Made by a program: the position numbers and the translations under genes
The notes under the pieces: model-generated
Database searches by the model: none
Seen by the model: only the letters and a program-made list of their open reading frames with translations
What the model was told of the DNA's origin: nothing
Shown here: positions 1-6,080 of the stretch, piece by piece
Layout: each line of letters starts with the position of its first letter
How positions within the stretch are numbered: position 1 is the first letter of the stretch
Assembly (NCBI GenBank): GCA_910585655.1
Contig: CAJUFW010000040.1
Span: 3,530-21,508, forward strand
Source: an uncultured Lachnospiraceae bacterium
GTDB taxonomy: Bacteria > Bacillota_A > Clostridia > Lachnospirales > Lachnospiraceae
DNA length: 17,979 nt
Reading direction: 5' to 3'

Positions 1-410
1 TGATCAACAATATGATGATCCTGTTTTTGATAGGAGGTCGTCTGGAAAAGGTGATCGGAAGGGCAAAATTTGCTGCCATTTATTTTCTGTCGGGAATTCT
101 TGCAGATTTGGCTTCGATGGGGTATACTATGTTGCAAAACCGTGTTGTCGTTTCGGCAGGCGCGTCCGGTGCCGTATTTGGAATTGTCGGAAGTCTGGCG
201 TGGATTGTGATTGCAAACAAAGGCAGGGTAGAGGGGATGGACGGCAAATGGATGGTATTGTTTGTCGCTCTGAGCCTGTATGGCGGCTTTGTGAACCAGG
301 GGACGGACAACGCGGCGCATCTGGGCGGTTTTTTGGCAGGAGTGTTGTCTACGGTATTGCTATACCAGATAGAACACAATAGGAAAAAACGTCGGCAGAG
401 GCGTGGATAA
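1..410 (+). CDS. Rhomboid family intramembrane serine protease, 5'-truncated by the window edge
   Basis: Integral membrane serine protease that cleaves transmembrane substrates inside the bilayer; the substrate cannot be inferred. The reading frame is open to the window edge: codons before the first ATG (position 12) read I-N-N, matching the asparagine-containing segment before the LE motif of rhomboids, so the true start lies upstream. Counting from the ATG at 12, the visible part has the GxSG nucleophile motif GASGAVFG with Ser52 (codon 165-167) and the partner histidine in AHLGGFLAG, His103 (codon 318-320). Hydrophobic segments lie around residues 19-36, 48-68 and 80-93, and a basic tail (KKRRQRR) closes the protein. 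The 20 bp gap to the next gene suggests co-transcription. Family call is secure; the N-terminal extent and any extra domain are unknown. Confidence 0.9.
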   Translation, partial: INNMMILFLIGGRLEKVIGRAKFAAIYFLSGILADLASMGYTMLQNRVVVSAGASGAVFGIVGSLAWIVIANKGRVEGMDGKWMVLFVALSLYGGFVNQGTDNAAHLGGFLAGVLSTVLLYQIEHNRKKRRQRRG

Positions 411-433
411 GGCGGCATGGCAGGGAGGTAATG

Positions 434-1426
434 ATGAAAGTTCATATTTATTATGGCGGGCGCGGATTGATTGAGGATCCGACGATTTACGTATGTGATA
501 AACTGACTTCGGTGTTAGAGGAGCTTCGGGTAGAGGTTCGCCGGTATAATCTATTTGAAGAAAAGACAGGGATTTCTGCTTTGATCAAGACGTTAAAGGA
601 AGCGGATGGGATTGTGCTGGCAGTAACGGTAGAATGGTTTGGCATGGGAGGACTGATGCAGAGCTTTCTGGACGCCTGCTGGCTATATGCGGACAGGGAA
701 CGGCTCTCGAAGCTCTATATGATGCCTGTCGTAACGGCAACGGCATTTGGCGAACAGGAGGTAGAATACGATCTAAAGCGTGCCTGGGAAATATTGGGGG
801 GTCCGCTTTGCGACGGCGTATGCGCTTATGTCGAGGATCATGTAGATTTTGAGCTAAATGGAGGTTATACGAAGCTATTAGAAAAGGCAGCAGAAAATCT
901 TTACCGTACGATAAATCAGAAAATTGCCCGTTTTCCGTCGAGCGAGGCGCTGCTTCGCAGCGAATTGGCGTCGGGAAATGTCATTTCACTGACGCCGCAG
1001 GAGAGCGAGCAGCTTTCGGAATATGTCTCAAACGATACGTATGTCAGGAAGCAGAAGGAGGATATCGAGGAGTTGTCCCAGATGTTCCGGGAAATGTTGG
1101 GGAATGTAGGGGACGATGCAGAATATATCCGCAGTTTCCGCACGCATTTTCATCCGATTGCCGGTCTTTCTGCTTCCTATGCGATTGAGATGGAGGACGC
1201 AGGCAAAACCTTTGTCCTGGAGGTAGACGGCGAAGAACTGAAATGCTACTATGGCGAAAAGGCAGATGTGGATGTCTATGCCAGAACCCGAATGGAAATC
1301 CTAAACGGGCTGATAGCAGGCAGATTGACCTTTCAACGGGCTTTTATGTCGGGGGATCTGACTGCAAAAGGTAATTTTAAGACACTACGTACCTTTGATA
1401 CTTTGTTTCAGTTCCATAAGATTTAA
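434..1426 (+). CDS. Flavodoxin / NAD(P)H-FMN reductase-like protein with C-terminal SCP2-like domain
   Basis: 330 aa, cytosolic. The N-terminal 160 residues resemble a flavodoxin or NADPH-dependent FMN reductase fold: the opening strand VHIYYGGRG, a second strand ADGIVLAVTVEWFGMGG with a Gly-rich flavin-contact loop, and LDACWLYADR. A helical linker rich in Glu follows (about 185-225). The last 100 residues, from GKTFVLEVDGEELKCYYG to SGDLTAKGNFKTLRTFDTL, look like an SCP2 sterol-carrier-type lipid-binding domain. A redox role acting on a hydrophobic ligand is an inference from the fusion. AGGGAGG at 422-428 sits 5 nt before the ATG at 434 and only 2 nt before the ATG at 431, so 434 is preferred. 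It lies 23 nt downstream of the rhomboid gene, probably in the same transcript. Confidence 0.75.
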   Translation: MKVHIYYGGRGLIEDPTIYVCDKLTSVLEELRVEVRRYNLFEEKTGISALIKTLKEADGIVLAVTVEWFGMGGLMQSFLDACWLYADRERLSKLYMMPVVTATAFGEQEVEYDLKRAWEILGGPLCDGVCAYVEDHVDFELNGGYTKLLEKAAENLYRTINQKIARFPSSEALLRSELASGNVISLTPQESEQLSEYVSNDTYVRKQKEDIEELSQMFREMLGNVGDDAEYIRSFRTHFHPIAGLSASYAIEMEDAGKTFVLEVDGEELKCYYGEKADVDVYARTRMEILNGLIAGRLTFQRAFMSGDLTAKGNFKTLRTFDTLFQFHKI

Positions 1427-1428
1427 TA

Positions 1429-1451
1429 AAATAGCGAACAGGCTGCTATTT
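1429..1451. terminator. Candidate bidirectional terminator between convergent genes
   Basis: A perfect 7 bp stem (AAATAGC at 1429-1435, GCTATTT at 1445-1451) with a 9 nt loop lies between the ends of the flavodoxin/SCP2 gene and the convergent kinase gene, and overlaps the kinase stop codon. On the minus strand the stem runs into TTTTATT, which is U-rich; on the plus strand the U-tract is poor. Short and AT-rich, so moderate confidence. Confidence 0.45.
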
Positions 1452-2138
1452 ATAAGGAAGAAAAACTGAAAAGGTGGTTCCGGAGGAGCCGCTTTCTACC
1501 TCTAAGTAGCCGCCTTGCTGATGAACCAGATTTTCTACGATCGAAAGCCCGATACCAGTGCCGTTCTTTTTGTCGGAGACAAAAGGTGTATATAAGTGCG
1601 GCAGAATTTCCTGTGGGATACCGGAGCCATTGTCATGGATGGCAACACGGAGAAAGTGCAGTGTTGCTTTTCCATTGGACAAAGGAACGTGGCGGGTAGA
1701 AAGAGAAACCTGGACGGTACGCTGTTCCTGATGGAGCGTGGCTTCCAATGCGTTTTTCATCAGGTTGGTAAAAACCTGCTTGACCGGAACGCGATCGCAG
1801 GGAAAGTGAGAGGCGATTTCTCTGGCGTCGATGGTAGAGGAGAGAGAAAGAGAAACCTCCTGCCCGATCGGGTTGCGCAAAAAACTGTCCTGGAGACTTT
1901 GCAGCATATGATATAAATTAACCTCTCTTTGCTCCTCATTGGTTTCCACGGTATCCGGAAGACTGGTAAGATTGTCTACCAGATCATTCATGTCCCGGAA
2001 ATCTTCGTTTAACTGAATCCAATATGTTAGCTCCTTCATTTGAGGAATCTGTGCTTCGATTAACTGGAGCGTGCTGTTAATAAGGGTTAAGGGTGTGCGT
2101 AGTTCGTGGGCGATCTTAGAAAGAGTGATACCGTCCAT
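1446..2138 (-). CDS. Sensorless histidine kinase (HisKA + HATPase_c)
   Basis: 230 aa, predicted soluble. It begins directly with the dimerisation/phosphoacceptor helix: IAHELRTPLT is the H-box with His11, followed by a second helix. The ATPase domain shows the N-box (NLMKNALEA), G1 (DNGSGIP), an F-box-like segment (PFVSDKKNG) and G2 (GTGIGLSIV), so the catalytic core looks complete. There is no transmembrane, PAS or GAF sensor, and no response regulator in the window. The start is genuine: AGAAAGGAG stands just upstream on the minus strand, and a good promoter (2178-2206) lies only about 40 bp further. It probably receives its signal through a partner protein, or phosphorylates a regulator encoded elsewhere; both are inference. 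Confidence 0.88.
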   Translation of the reverse strand: MDGITLSKIAHELRTPLTLINSTLQLIEAQIPQMKELTYWIQLNEDFRDMNDLVDNLTSLPDTVETNEEQREVNLYHMLQSLQDSFLRNPIGQEVSLSLSSTIDAREIASHFPCDRVPVKQVFTNLMKNALEATLHQEQRTVQVSLSTRHVPLSNGKATLHFLRVAIHDNGSGIPQEILPHLYTPFVSDKKNGTGIGLSIVENLVHQQGGYLEVESGSSGTTFSVFLPYK

Positions 2139-2177
2139 ACTTATTCTCCTTTCTGAAATTGGAAATTCTTTACAAGA

Positions 2178-2206
2178 AGTATATCAGAAGAAAAGAGAAA
2201 TTTCAA
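2178..2206 (-). promoter_or_regulatory. Sigma-A-type promoter of the histidine kinase gene
   Basis: On the minus strand, TTGAAA (2206-2201) and TATACT (2183-2178) are separated by exactly 17 bp. It is placed 40 bp upstream of the kinase start, showing that the short kinase has its own promoter and is not the 3' end of a longer gene. Confidence 0.65.
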
Positions 2207-2246
2207 CAAGAAAATTGTAAATTTTACCCAGAAAGAAGGTTTTATG

Positions 2247-2663
2247 ATGAAAAAGGATGATTGTATTTTTTGTAAAATTGCCAACGGAGAGATTCCTTCT
2301 GCTACAGTTTATGAAGATGAGTTTTTCCGGGGGATTTTGGACATTGCGCCGGCGGCGAAGGGACATGTGATTTTGCTGCCGAAAAATCATGCGGCAGATC
2401 TGTTTGAGCTTCCTGAAAAAGAGGCATCAAGCGTTATTCCGGCTGTTCAGAAAATTGCTGCTGCAGTCAAGAAGGCAACCGGATGTGCCGGAGTAAATAT
2501 TTTACAGAACAATGGCGAATGCGCCGGGCAGACGGTATTTCATTTTCATGTACATGTGATTCCAAGAGAAAAAGAGGATTCGATAAAGATCGGCTGGAAA
2601 ACCGGAACATACGAAGGAGATGATAGTGAACGGACGGCGGAAAGCATCCGAAAACATCTATAA
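2247..2663 (+). CDS. HIT family protein (HinT-like nucleoside phosphoramidase/hydrolase)
   Basis: 138 aa, cytosolic; hydrolyses nucleoside 5'-phosphoramidates or related nucleotide conjugates in the HinT branch. The histidine-triad motif HFHVHVIPR carries His99, His101 and His103, and the N-terminus DDCIFCKIANGEIPS is typical of the family, with the Cys pair that often binds zinc. Length is normal for a HinT-like protein with a short C-terminal extension. AGAAGG at 2234-2239 lies 7 nt from the ATG at 2247 and 4 nt from an in-frame ATG at 2244; the former is preferred. A short dyad (GTAAA-T-TTTAC, 2217-2227) precedes the ribosome site. The gene is divergent from the kinase and convergent with the murG-like gene. 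Confidence 0.92.
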   Translation: MKKDDCIFCKIANGEIPSATVYEDEFFRGILDIAPAAKGHVILLPKNHAADLFELPEKEASSVIPAVQKIAAAVKKATGCAGVNILQNNGECAGQTVFHFHVHVIPREKEDSIKIGWKTGTYEGDDSERTAESIRKHL

Positions 2664-2673
2664 GCGGTAACAT

Positions 2674-2739
2674 GTCGCTAAAGCGACCCGCCGCAGGCGG
2701 ACACGGCTGCCAAGCTCATCGGAAAATGAGCCTGGCAGC
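2674..2739. repeat. Array of three consecutive hairpins between convergent genes
   Basis: Three perfect or near-perfect stems follow each other almost without gaps: GTCGCT-aa-AGCGAC (2674-2687), CCGCC-gca-GGCGG (2688-2700), and a longer one of GCTGCCA + GCTCAT arms (2706-2719) against ATGAGC + TGGCAGC (2726-2739), with one A/C mismatch and a 6 nt loop. It fills most of the 95 bp between the HIT and murG-like stops. Neither flank has a U-tract, so it is not a textbook intrinsic terminator. It may be a bidirectional transcription or RNA-stability barrier, or a short palindromic repeat element. Confidence 0.7.
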
Positions 2740-2758
2740 ATCTGCATACAAGAATCTG

Positions 2759-3832
2759 TTAGCGGGCAGTTTTTGTCAGATCTTTTATCATGTCTAAAAT
2801 CAGAGAAATCGCATCGCTTTGTTTGCTTGCTGCCATTGCTTTGCGATAGTCTTCACGATGCAGGTAAGTTTCTTTGATAGCGGAAAGCAGAGTTTCCGAC
2901 GTCATAGTTTCTTCCTCTAACAAATAGCTGAACCCTTGCTTGGCAAAGGACTTGGCGTTAAGAATCTGGTCTCCGCGGCTGGCGTGCGCCGGAAGCGGAA
3001 TAAGAATATGAGGAATACGCAGAGCCAGAAGCTCGCAGATGGCATTGGCTCCCGCGCGGGATACAATCACATCAGCAGCGGCGAACAGATCGCGTAGTTC
3101 CTGTTCGATGTATTCATATTGTACATATCCTTTGGTATCGGAAAGCGAAGGGTCTAACTTCCCCTTGCCGCATAGATGAATCACCTGAAAATCCTTTAAA
3201 AGCTGCGGGAGAACAGAGCGTATAGCCTGGTTGACCGCGACGGCGCCTAAGCTTCCGCCAATGATTAACAGCACTGGTTTTTCTGCCGTAAAGCCGCAAA
3301 AGCGCAGCCCTTTGTCACGGTTGCCGTAAAACAGTTCTTTACGGATAGGCGTTCCGGTCAGAACCGCCTTTCCTTTGGGAAGAGTCTGAAGGGCTTCCGG
3401 AAAATTGGCACATACTTTGGAAGCAAATGGCAGGCAGAGTTTGTTTGCCAGACCAGGCGACATATCGGATTCATGGATAATCGAAGGGATATGTGTCGTT
3501 TTGGCAGCATAGACAACCGGTACAGCCACAAAGCCCCCTTTGGAAAATACGACGTCAGGCTTAAGTCTTTTTAACAGCTTGCGGGCTTCGCTGTAGCCCT
3601 TGATTACCTTGAGGGGATCGCTGAAATTTTTCGGATCGAAATAACGTCTAAGCTTGCCGGAGGAAATGCCGTAATAAGGGATTCCCAGTTCTTCTATCAG
3701 TTTTTTTTCGATACCGTCATAAGAACCGATATAATGAACCTCATATCCGTTCTTTTGCAGCTCTGGGATCAGGGCGATATTCGGCGTAACATGCCCGGCA
3801 GTTCCGCCTCCGGTCAATACGATTTTTTTCAT
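2759..3832 (-). CDS. murG: MurG-like UDP-N-acetylglucosamine transferase (peptidoglycan lipid II synthesis)
   Basis: 357 aa. MurG transfers GlcNAc from UDP-GlcNAc to lipid I on the inner face of the membrane to give lipid II. The N-terminal GT-B domain opens with the glycine-rich loop LTGGGTAGHVTPN; further on are VVFSKGGFVAVPV and IIHESDMSPGLANKL, where many MurGs have HEQN. The C-terminal UDP-sugar-binding domain has LIIGGSLGAVAVNQA and VSRAGANAICELLALRIPH. This IHESD form is the MurG-like type I associate with clostridia. It starts 13 nt after the TSCPD gene and shares its promoter. It is not inside a division/cell-wall (dcw) cluster here, so whether it is the sole essential MurG or a paralogue cannot be decided from this window. 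Confidence 0.88.
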   Translation of the reverse strand: MKKIVLTGGGTAGHVTPNIALIPELQKNGYEVHYIGSYDGIEKKLIEELGIPYYGISSGKLRRYFDPKNFSDPLKVIKGYSEARKLLKRLKPDVVFSKGGFVAVPVVYAAKTTHIPSIIHESDMSPGLANKLCLPFASKVCANFPEALQTLPKGKAVLTGTPIRKELFYGNRDKGLRFCGFTAEKPVLLIIGGSLGAVAVNQAIRSVLPQLLKDFQVIHLCGKGKLDPSLSDTKGYVQYEYIEQELRDLFAAADVIVSRAGANAICELLALRIPHILIPLPAHASRGDQILNAKSFAKQGFSYLLEEETMTSETLLSAIKETYLHREDYRKAMAASKQSDAISLILDMIKDLTKTAR

Positions 3833-3845
3833 AAAAATTAACCCC

Positions 3846-4091
3846 CTACAGAGTCGGAACCAGCTCCTTTAAGGCGTGTGCAAGCTGATCCGGGCAGGAA
3901 GTCCCTTTTTCACCACACTGTACGCCCTCTAAGCGTTCGATTACGTCGGCGATCTTCATACCCTTTACCAACTGGCTGATACCCTTTGTATTGCCATTGC
4001 AGCCGCCTACAAACGTAACGGACTGAATCGTGTCGCCGTTTACCTCAATTTCAATGGCGCGGCTACAGGTTCCCTTTGTCTTGTATATCAT
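3846..4091 (-). CDS. TSCPD domain-containing protein
   Basis: 81 aa small cytosolic protein of the TSCPD family, named after the TSCPD motif present here in CGEKGTSCPDQLAHAL. Other typical segments are KGTCSRAIEIEVNG near the start and VTFVGGCNGNTKGISQLVKGM. The four cysteines (in GTCS, GGCN, QCGE, SCPD) are conserved-looking and suggest metal or nucleotide binding, by analogy with the C-terminal domain of B12-dependent ribonucleotide reductases; the function is not established. The frame is open further upstream to 4172, but that extension runs through the promoter. AGAAAGG (4107-4101) is 9 nt from the ATG at 4091 and directly abuts the alternative ATG at 4100, so 4091 is chosen. Likely co-transcribed with the murG-like gene. 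Confidence 0.85.
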   Translation of the reverse strand: MIYKTKGTCSRAIEIEVNGDTIQSVTFVGGCNGNTKGISQLVKGMKIADVIERLEGVQCGEKGTSCPDQLAHALKELVPTL

Positions 4092-4143
4092 ATGTATCAT
4101 CCTTTCTGAAATATTCTGGCAGGACTGTTTTACCTGCGTTTTA

Positions 4144-4172
4144 ACTATACTACATTGCCGCGGCTGTGTCAA
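4144..4172 (-). promoter_or_regulatory. Strong sigma-A promoter for the TSCPD-murG-like unit
   Basis: Minus strand: consensus TTGACA (4172-4167), 17 bp spacer, TATAGT (4149-4144). This fixes transcription start about 45 bp upstream of the TSCPD start and rules out the longer frame beginning at 4172. Confidence 0.75.
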
Positions 4173-4253
4173 TCGTACAGGAGGGCATTTTAAAAGAGAA
4201 CGGACCGGAGCATAAAAGGAGACAGAGGAGAGGGAGGAAACGAGCGAGGAAAT

Positions 4254-4282
4254 TTGGGTGGCTAAAATAAGAAGGATATGAT
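4254..4282 (+). promoter_or_regulatory. Possible weak promoter of the MTA/SAH nucleosidase gene
   Basis: TTGGGT (4254-4259) and TATGAT (4277-4282) with a 17 bp spacer, about 50 bp upstream of the gene. The -10 is good and the -35 poor. The surrounding 4173-4334 stretch is purine-rich on the plus strand and shows no gene. Confidence 0.35.
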
Positions 4283-4334
4283 AGGATAAAGAAGAATGTA
4301 CAAAAAGTAAAAATACAGAAAGGCGGTTTTAAAA

Positions 4335-5036
4335 ATGAAAAGGATTGCAATTATCGGGGCGATGGAAGAGGAGGTCAACCAACTCAAGGAACGGATGGAG
4401 GTATCTGGTACAGAGCAGATCGCTTCGATGGAATTTGTCAAAGGTCTGTTAGAAGGCAGGGAGGTCGTGGTGGTTCGCTGCGGGATTGGCAAGGTCAATG
4501 CGGCTATTTGTACCCAGGTGCTGGCAGATCGCTATCAGGTAGATGGAATCATTAACACAGGAGTGGCAGGCGCGCTCTATCAGGAATTAAACATTGGGGA
4601 TATTGTACTGTCAACGGATGCGCTGCAGCACGATATGGATGCAACCGGCTTTGGCTATCCGATGGGTGTGATTCCGAGGATGGAAACCTCTGTTTTTGAG
4701 GCGGACAAGGAGTTGATAGCGGCAGCGAAAGCGGTCTGCGAAGAGGTCAATCCGGATATCCAGGTATTTACCGGACGGGTCGTCAGCGGAGATCAGTTTA
4801 TTTCGGATCAGGGGACAAAAGAACGGCTTATCAAGCAGTTTGAGGGATACTGCACGGAAATGGAGGGAGCGGCGATCGCGCAGGCGGCGTGGCTTAACAA
4901 GCTTCCGTTTTTGATTATCCGGGCGATTTCGGACAAAGCAGACAACAGTGCCGAGATGGACTACGGGGAGTTTGAAGCCAAAGCGATTGAACATACGGTA
5001 AAACTGGTTTGTGCATTGGTACCGCGGCTTTTATAA
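4335..5036 (+). CDS. mtnN: 5'-methylthioadenosine/S-adenosylhomocysteine nucleosidase
   Basis: 233 aa, cytosolic, the usual full length. It removes adenine from methylthioadenosine, S-adenosylhomocysteine and 5'-deoxyadenosine, feeding methionine salvage and the activated methyl cycle; 5'-deoxyadenosine removal also matters for radical SAM enzymes such as the one encoded at 12557. The N-terminus IAIIGAMEEEVNQL contains the catalytic acidic cluster. INTGVAGAL, RVVSGDQFI, the ribose-binding EMEGAAIAQ and the C-terminal RAISDKAD with its catalytic Asp are all present. The ribosome site (AAAGG at 4318-4322, GGCGG just after) is somewhat far from the ATG. No gene of the same pathway lies next to it. 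Confidence 0.95.
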   Translation: MKRIAIIGAMEEEVNQLKERMEVSGTEQIASMEFVKGLLEGREVVVVRCGIGKVNAAICTQVLADRYQVDGIINTGVAGALYQELNIGDIVLSTDALQHDMDATGFGYPMGVIPRMETSVFEADKELIAAAKAVCEEVNPDIQVFTGRVVSGDQFISDQGTKERLIKQFEGYCTEMEGAAIAQAAWLNKLPFLIIRAISDKADNSAEMDYGEFEAKAIEHTVKLVCALVPRLL

Positions 5037-5143
5037 AGTAGGAGCTACGAAATTTGTCGAACGATTCCTTTCCTCAGGGTATTCCATTTTCTTACATTTT
5101 ATGGTACAGTAAATAGAAAAAGATGGAAAAAGGGGGACTTTTC

Positions 5144-5953
5144 ATGTATTATTTTATAGGAATTGTGACGTTTATCGGGCTTCTTCTGCCTTTGGTGCTT
5201 CATTTTAAGTTAAAAAGGCTGATCCGCGCGGCTGAACATCCTGGCAAAAGCGAGCATCCGTTGATCAAGGTCATGCTCAATAAGTTTACAGCCTGTTATA
5301 AAGTAAAAGTGGGTGTGAATAATGTGGATAATTTTGTGGATAAGTATGTATACACCTACAAAATCGGTGGATTTTATTTATTCACATGGGACAAAATATG
5401 TGGACAACCTGCCTGGATTTTGCTCTACGGCTGCTTTATTCAAGTGATTGTGGATTATTTTTACTTTAGTGGAAAAGTGACGGACTTATCCACAATCGGA
5501 ATTGGCGTAGCGGCTTCCGGATTGTTGATGCTTTACAATCATTTGTTTGATCGGATGGACAAGCTGCGGGTATTCGGCAAGGAAATGGCAGACTATCTGG
5601 AAAATTCCCTAGGAGCAAAGTTAGAACAGGAATACAGCAATCTGGAACGTTCAAGAGGAGGCGCCAGAGGTCAGGCGGCAGAAGGCGCAGGAGAACAGTC
5701 TGACGCCCCGTCAGGAGCGGACGCAGCATATGCCGCCGAGCAAAAACGTGCGGAAAAGCAGTCAAAGCGAAAGGTCGGTCGCCTGGGACAGAAAAAACAT
5801 GCAGGAGAGCAACAAGAGAGCGTACTGGCGGCGCTTTCGGACCAGGAGATGGAGGCGCTGTTAGGCGAACTGGCGGCTTCGGTTTCCGAACGCGGCGGCT
5901 TAGGCAAAGATCAGGAAATTATAGATGAGATTTTAAAAGAATATTTGTCCTAA
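5144..5953 (+). CDS. Uncharacterised membrane protein with charged C-terminal tail
   Basis: 269 aa; family not recognised. Hydrophobic segments are at residues 1-21 (YYFIGIVTFIGLLLPLVL), about 86-107 (the QPAWILLYGCF region) and about 115-135 (STIGIGVAASGLLML), so two or three membrane spans. A cytosolic tail follows, first Gly/Ala/Glu-rich and probably disordered (about 165-200), then basic, then an acidic helix ending in DEILKEYLS. Start: AGGGGG at 5131-5136 is 7 nt before the ATG at 5144; an in-frame ATG at 5123 has no ribosome site. The segment 5323-5494 of this coding sequence contains the DnaA-box cluster listed separately. No signal, catalytic motif or operon partner gives a function. 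Confidence 0.8.
   Translation: MYYFIGIVTFIGLLLPLVLHFKLKRLIRAAEHPGKSEHPLIKVMLNKFTACYKVKVGVNNVDNFVDKYVYTYKIGGFYLFTWDKICGQPAWILLYGCFIQVIVDYFYFSGKVTDLSTIGIGVAASGLLMLYNHLFDRMDKLRVFGKEMADYLENSLGAKLEQEYSNLERSRGGARGQAAEGAGEQSDAPSGADAAYAAEQKRAEKQSKRKVGRLGQKKHAGEQQESVLAALSDQEMEALLGELAASVSERGGLGKDQEIIDEILKEYLS
5323..5494. promoter_or_regulatory. DnaA-box cluster inside a coding sequence
   Basis: Four exact matches to the DnaA-box consensus TTATNCACA lie in 172 bp: minus strand 5323-5331 and 5335-5343 (TTATCCACA, starts 12 bp apart), plus strand 5378-5386 (TTATTCACA) and plus strand 5486-5494 (TTATCCACA). Two more sites differ by one base: minus 5399-5407 (TTGTCCACA) and minus 5449-5457 (TAATCCACA). All lie in the membrane-protein gene at 5144. 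This resembles the DnaA-box clusters known outside oriC in Bacillus or a datA-like titration site. No dnaA/dnaN neighbour or AT-rich unwinding region is visible, so it is not called an origin. Confidence 0.6.
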
Positions 5954-6005
5954 AAAGAAGATTCTTGCCTGATTACAAATTTCTTCAAATTTTCTAAAAA
6001 AAGGA

Positions 6006-6034
6006 TTGAATACCTAGAAAGCTTTTGATAGAAT
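6006..6034 (+). promoter_or_regulatory. Sigma-A-type promoter of pgi
   Basis: TTGAAT (6006-6011), 17 bp spacer, TAGAAT (6029-6034), about 47 bp upstream of the pgi start. The promoter position also argues against the in-frame upstream start at 6036. Confidence 0.6.
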
Positions 6035-6080
6035 AATGCTAGTGTGCGTTGATGTTTTTTTAGAAAAGGAGTGTTTTGAA

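Noticed and set aside
2706..2739. Classical intrinsic terminator
   Set aside because: The stem is strong but no T-run follows on either strand; kept as part of a hairpin array instead.
4092..4172. N-terminal extension of the TSCPD protein to the ATG at 4172
   Set aside because: The extension covers a consensus promoter and lacks a ribosome site; the ATG at 4091 is properly spaced from AGAAAGG.
5323..5494. Chromosomal or plasmid replication origin
   Set aside because: DnaA boxes are present but there is no dnaA, dnaN, rpmH or rep gene and no AT-rich unwinding tract next to them; the stretch is coding.
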